15,815 nt of DNA from Clostridiaceae bacterium (lineage in GTDB: Bacteria > Bacillota > Clostridia > Lutisporales > Lutisporaceae): the NCBI GenBank assembly GCA_028697435.1, contig JAQVFD010000018.1:1-15815 (forward strand), given 5' to 3'. This document shows positions 15,202-15,815 of the stretch, piece by piece. Made by a program: the position numbers and the translations under genes. Below the pieces are notes generated by a model. That model did not search any database. It saw nothing but the letters and a program-made list of their open reading frames with translations, and was not told the origin of the DNA. Every line of letters begins with the position of its first letter. Position 1 is the first letter of the stretch.

Positions 15202-15815
15202 CAGTATTTTCAACTCCTAACTTGATAATTTCTTCCATTATTGTATCCAAGCATTTGTTATCTAATAACACCTTTGCCTGTCTGATTGCATTCTTGATTG
15301 CTTTTGCATCCGAACTTCCGTGGGCTTTTATCATTACTCCGTTAATACCTAAAAATGGTGCTCCGCCAACTTCGGTATAATCAAAGCTTTTCTTAATGCT
15401 TCTTAAGCTATCCATAAGCAGTATTGCACCAAGTTTTGTTTTCAGGCTTTTCATAAATTCATTCTTAAGAAGTTTAAATAAAGTCATGGCTACACCTTCT
15501 GTAGTCTTCAAAAGTACATTGCCTGCGAAACCGTCACATACACATACATCACAGACTCCATTAATGATATCCCTGGCCTCAACATTCCCTACGAAATTAA
15601 CATTTGTATTTTTTATCAAGATATAGCTTTCCTTGGTCAGCTCATTCCCTTTAGATGCCTCAGCCCCAAGATTAAGCAGACCTACTCTTGGTTTATTTAT
15701 TCCCATTACCTTTTCCATGTATATGGAACCCATAACTGCATATTGCTGGAGATTTTTCGGCTTACTGTCCGCATTTGCCCCTGCATCGATTATCATACAA
15801 CTCCCTTTTAATGTA
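15188..15815 (-). CDS. plsX: Phosphate acyltransferase PlsX, C-terminal part
   Basis: PlsX makes acyl-phosphate from acyl-ACP, the donor for the PlsY glycerol-3-phosphate acyltransferase, and so links fatty-acid synthesis to phospholipids. The frame is open to the window edge, so the gene is cut, not broken. About 208 residues of a protein usually near 330-340 aa are visible. Recognisable parts are DAGANADSKP, QYAVMGSIYMEKV, GLLNLGAEASKGNEL, CDGFAGNVLLKTTEG and GGAPFLGINGVMIKAHG. A Met at 15796 is internal, since TLKGSC precedes it in frame as expected for the family. The end overlaps fabH by 14 nt. The gene lies in its usual place at the head of the fab operon. Confidence 0.95.
   Translation of the reverse strand, partial: TLKGSCMIIDAGANADSKPKNLQQYAVMGSIYMEKVMGINKPRVGLLNLGAEASKGNELTKESYILIKNTNVNFVGNVEARDIINGVCDVCVCDGFAGNVLLKTTEGVAMTLFKLLKNEFMKSLKTKLGAILLMDSLRSIKKSFDYTEVGGAPFLGINGVMIKAHGSSDAKAIKNAIRQAKVLLDNKCLDTIMEEIIKLGVENTDDQA

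Noticed and set aside
1..15815. Mobile element, CRISPR array, tRNA, riboswitch or novel defence system
   Set aside because: No regularly spaced direct repeats, transposase-like product, clover-leaf sequence or unknown multi-gene cassette was seen; all genes but the radical SAM gene belong to well-known core families.

Overview
The window is a single-strand block of housekeeping genes: every supported gene lies on the minus strand, so transcription runs from high to low coordinates. It holds 18 genes, two of them cut by the window edges, packed almost without gaps; no stretch over 300 bases lacks a gene. The spore-formation gene spoVS, the FMN-type enoyl reductase gene fabK, an AT-rich sequence, strong AGGAGG-type ribosome binding sites and a rnc-smc-ftsY-ylxM-ffh-rpsP-khpA-rimM-trmD order all indicate an endospore-forming Firmicute. 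The layout looks like class Clostridia, perhaps the Acetivibrio/Ruminiclostridium group; that finer placement is inference. I see no mobile element, tRNA, rRNA, CRISPR array or sign of transfer.

In transcription order, the first region (15815 to 9996) is a type II fatty-acid synthesis operon: plsX (3' part only), fabH, fabK, fabD, fabG, acpP, fabF. FabD loads malonate on ACP, FabH starts chains, FabF elongates them, FabG and FabK carry out the two reductions, and PlsX hands finished acyl chains to phospholipid synthesis. No dehydratase (FabZ) or acetyl-CoA carboxylase gene is in the window. From plsX to fabG the genes overlap or are 1 nt apart. acpP stands out: it has a good sigma-A-type promoter in the end of fabG and a perfect 12-bp hairpin terminator on its stop codon.

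The second region (9943 to 7758) holds rnc (RNase III), an 8-nt-overlapping Elp3-like radical SAM gene of unknown substrate, and spoVS. spoVS appears to be a separate sporulation unit, with a near-consensus sigma-H promoter in front and an intrinsic terminator behind.

The third region (7732 to 3015) is smc and ftsY. The fourth (3002 to 1) is ylxM, ffh, rpsP, khpA, rimM and the first codons of trmD, covering protein targeting and ribosome/tRNA maturation. It begins with a near-consensus sigma-A promoter whose -10 and start region lie inside a long inverted repeat.

For several genes the longest reading frame is not the best start. Ribosome-binding-site spacing moves the starts of rimM, khpA, rpsP, ffh, ylxM, acpP and fabH inward. 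TTG is the likely start codon of five genes (khpA, ffh, smc, rnc, fabF).

I did not find an undescribed system. The points of most interest are regulatory: the ylxM promoter/inverted repeat, the acpP promoter-terminator unit, the sigma-H spoVS unit, and the radical SAM gene of unknown role.
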